From: GCA-2732805 sp964516605 | GTDB lineage: Bacteria > Pseudomonadota > Gammaproteobacteria > Coxiellales > Coxiellaceae | Direction: 5' to 3' | DNA length: 14,733 nucleotides | Assembly: GCA_964516605.1 (NCBI GenBank) | Contig: CAZFAA010000047.1 | Coordinates: 1-14,733 of the forward strand | Part shown: positions 14,428 to 14,733 of the stretch, piece by piece | Numbering within the stretch: the first letter of the stretch is position 1 | Layout of the letters: each line of letters begins with the position of its first letter | The notes under the pieces: model-generated | What the model saw: the letters and a program-made list of their open reading frames with translations, nothing else | Database searches by the model: none | What the model was told of the DNA's origin: nothing | Translations under genes and position numbers: made by a program

Positions 14428-14543
14428 GCAAACCTTGTGGAGGCATAACAGATCAGGCCACCTTGTCATAGAGGCAGATGGTTTAGTCGAAAAATTGGGG
14501 TGCGTGGGAGCAGTTTGAAAAGCAGCTTAAAATGTCGCAACAT
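14428..14543. other. Convergent gap between lpxB and fabZ
   Basis: Non-coding. It holds the heptamer ACCTTGT twice (14432-14438 and 14460-14466), 28 nt apart, each followed within 10 nt by GAGGC, but no hairpin with a T run that would be a convincing terminator. Confidence 0.35.
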
Positions 14544-14733
14544 CTACAAATCCACTGCACTTTTTTCAACTTGAGCGCCTTTAATATTAAGAATTTCAGC
14601 TGAACACACCAGCTCACCGCCCACAAAAGCCGTGCATTTGAATTTCCATAAATCGAGTTTATTCTTCAAAACTTCAACACACAATTCCAACTGATCGCCT
14701 GGCACAACGGGACGCTTGAAACGTGCATTATCA
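14544..14733 (-). CDS. fabZ: 3-hydroxyacyl-ACP dehydratase FabZ, C-terminal part
   Basis: The minus strand from the right edge to a TAG at 14544-14546 encodes the last 62 residues of FabZ, which dehydrates (3R)-hydroxyacyl-ACP in fatty acid elongation and draws on the same hydroxyacyl-ACP pool as lipid A. NARFKRPVVPGDQLEL matches the conserved FabZ segment, followed by KFKCTAFVGGELVCSAEI, which resembles the second half of the hot-dog fold. The catalytic HFPxxPVMPG part and the start lie beyond the window. The gene converges on lpxB, whereas in E. coli fabZ and lpxB are co-directional with lpxA between them. Confidence 0.93.
   Translation of the reverse strand, partial: DNARFKRPVVPGDQLELCVEVLKNKLDLWKFKCTAFVGGELVCSAEILNIKGAQVEKSAVDL

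Noticed and set aside
14432..14466. Direct repeats ACCTTGT after lpxB as a possible CRISPR or mobile-element trace
   Set aside because: Only two copies of 7 nt, with no regular spacing and no element boundaries.

Overview
The window looks like a chromosomal segment of a gammaproteobacterium with moderate to low G+C, most likely of the order Legionellales (Legionella/Coxiella relatives). I infer this from an ankyrin-repeat protein with a cysteine-protease-like second half that resembles the Legionella effector AnkH/LegA3, next to core genes that match gammaproteobacterial families in length and motifs. No database search was possible, so the order-level placement is inference.

Layout. Positions 1-84 hold the 3' end of an unidentified rightward gene, converging on mpl (97-1437, minus; peptidoglycan recycling ligase). 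Divergent from mpl is a two-gene unit: a protein with a biotinyl/lipoyl-like domain that lacks the modifiable lysine (1496-2152), then the AnkH-like protein (2156-3544). A PPi-type phosphofructokinase follows with its own Shine-Dalgarno and a likely promoter (3632-4894). A minus-strand tRNA-Leu(CAA) with encoded CCA lies at 5005-5091. Next come two genes with no core function that I recognise: a small exported protein (5307-5759, plus) and, converging on it, a protein with an unfamiliar N-terminal half and a C-terminal degenerate receiver domain (5831-6817, minus). They share one long, nearly perfect bidirectional terminator.

The right half is core metabolism. rnhB, ddl and dnaE form a tightly packed minus-strand operon (12095 down to 6948), with an ATGA overlap, a second overlap of about 32 nt, and a good extended -10 promoter upstream. 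Divergent from it, a Gfo/Idh/MocA oxidoreductase (12320-13288) is translationally coupled by an ATGA overlap to lpxB (13285-14427). The 3' end of fabZ converges on lpxB at the right edge (14544-14733, minus).

How it fits together. mpl, ddl, lpxB, fabZ and the oxidoreductase all serve the cell envelope (peptidoglycan and lipid A). fabZ, lpxB, rnhB and dnaE are the same genes that form the lpxD-fabZ-lpxA-lpxB-rnhB-dnaE cluster of E. coli. Here they sit together but are reoriented, with ddl inserted and an oxidoreductase in the place before lpxB. That oxidoreductase may make a 3-amino sugar precursor for lipid A, as GnnA does. The items most worth a second look are the AnkH-like protein with its small partner, the orphan C-terminal pseudo-receiver protein, and the oxidoreductase-lpxB pair.
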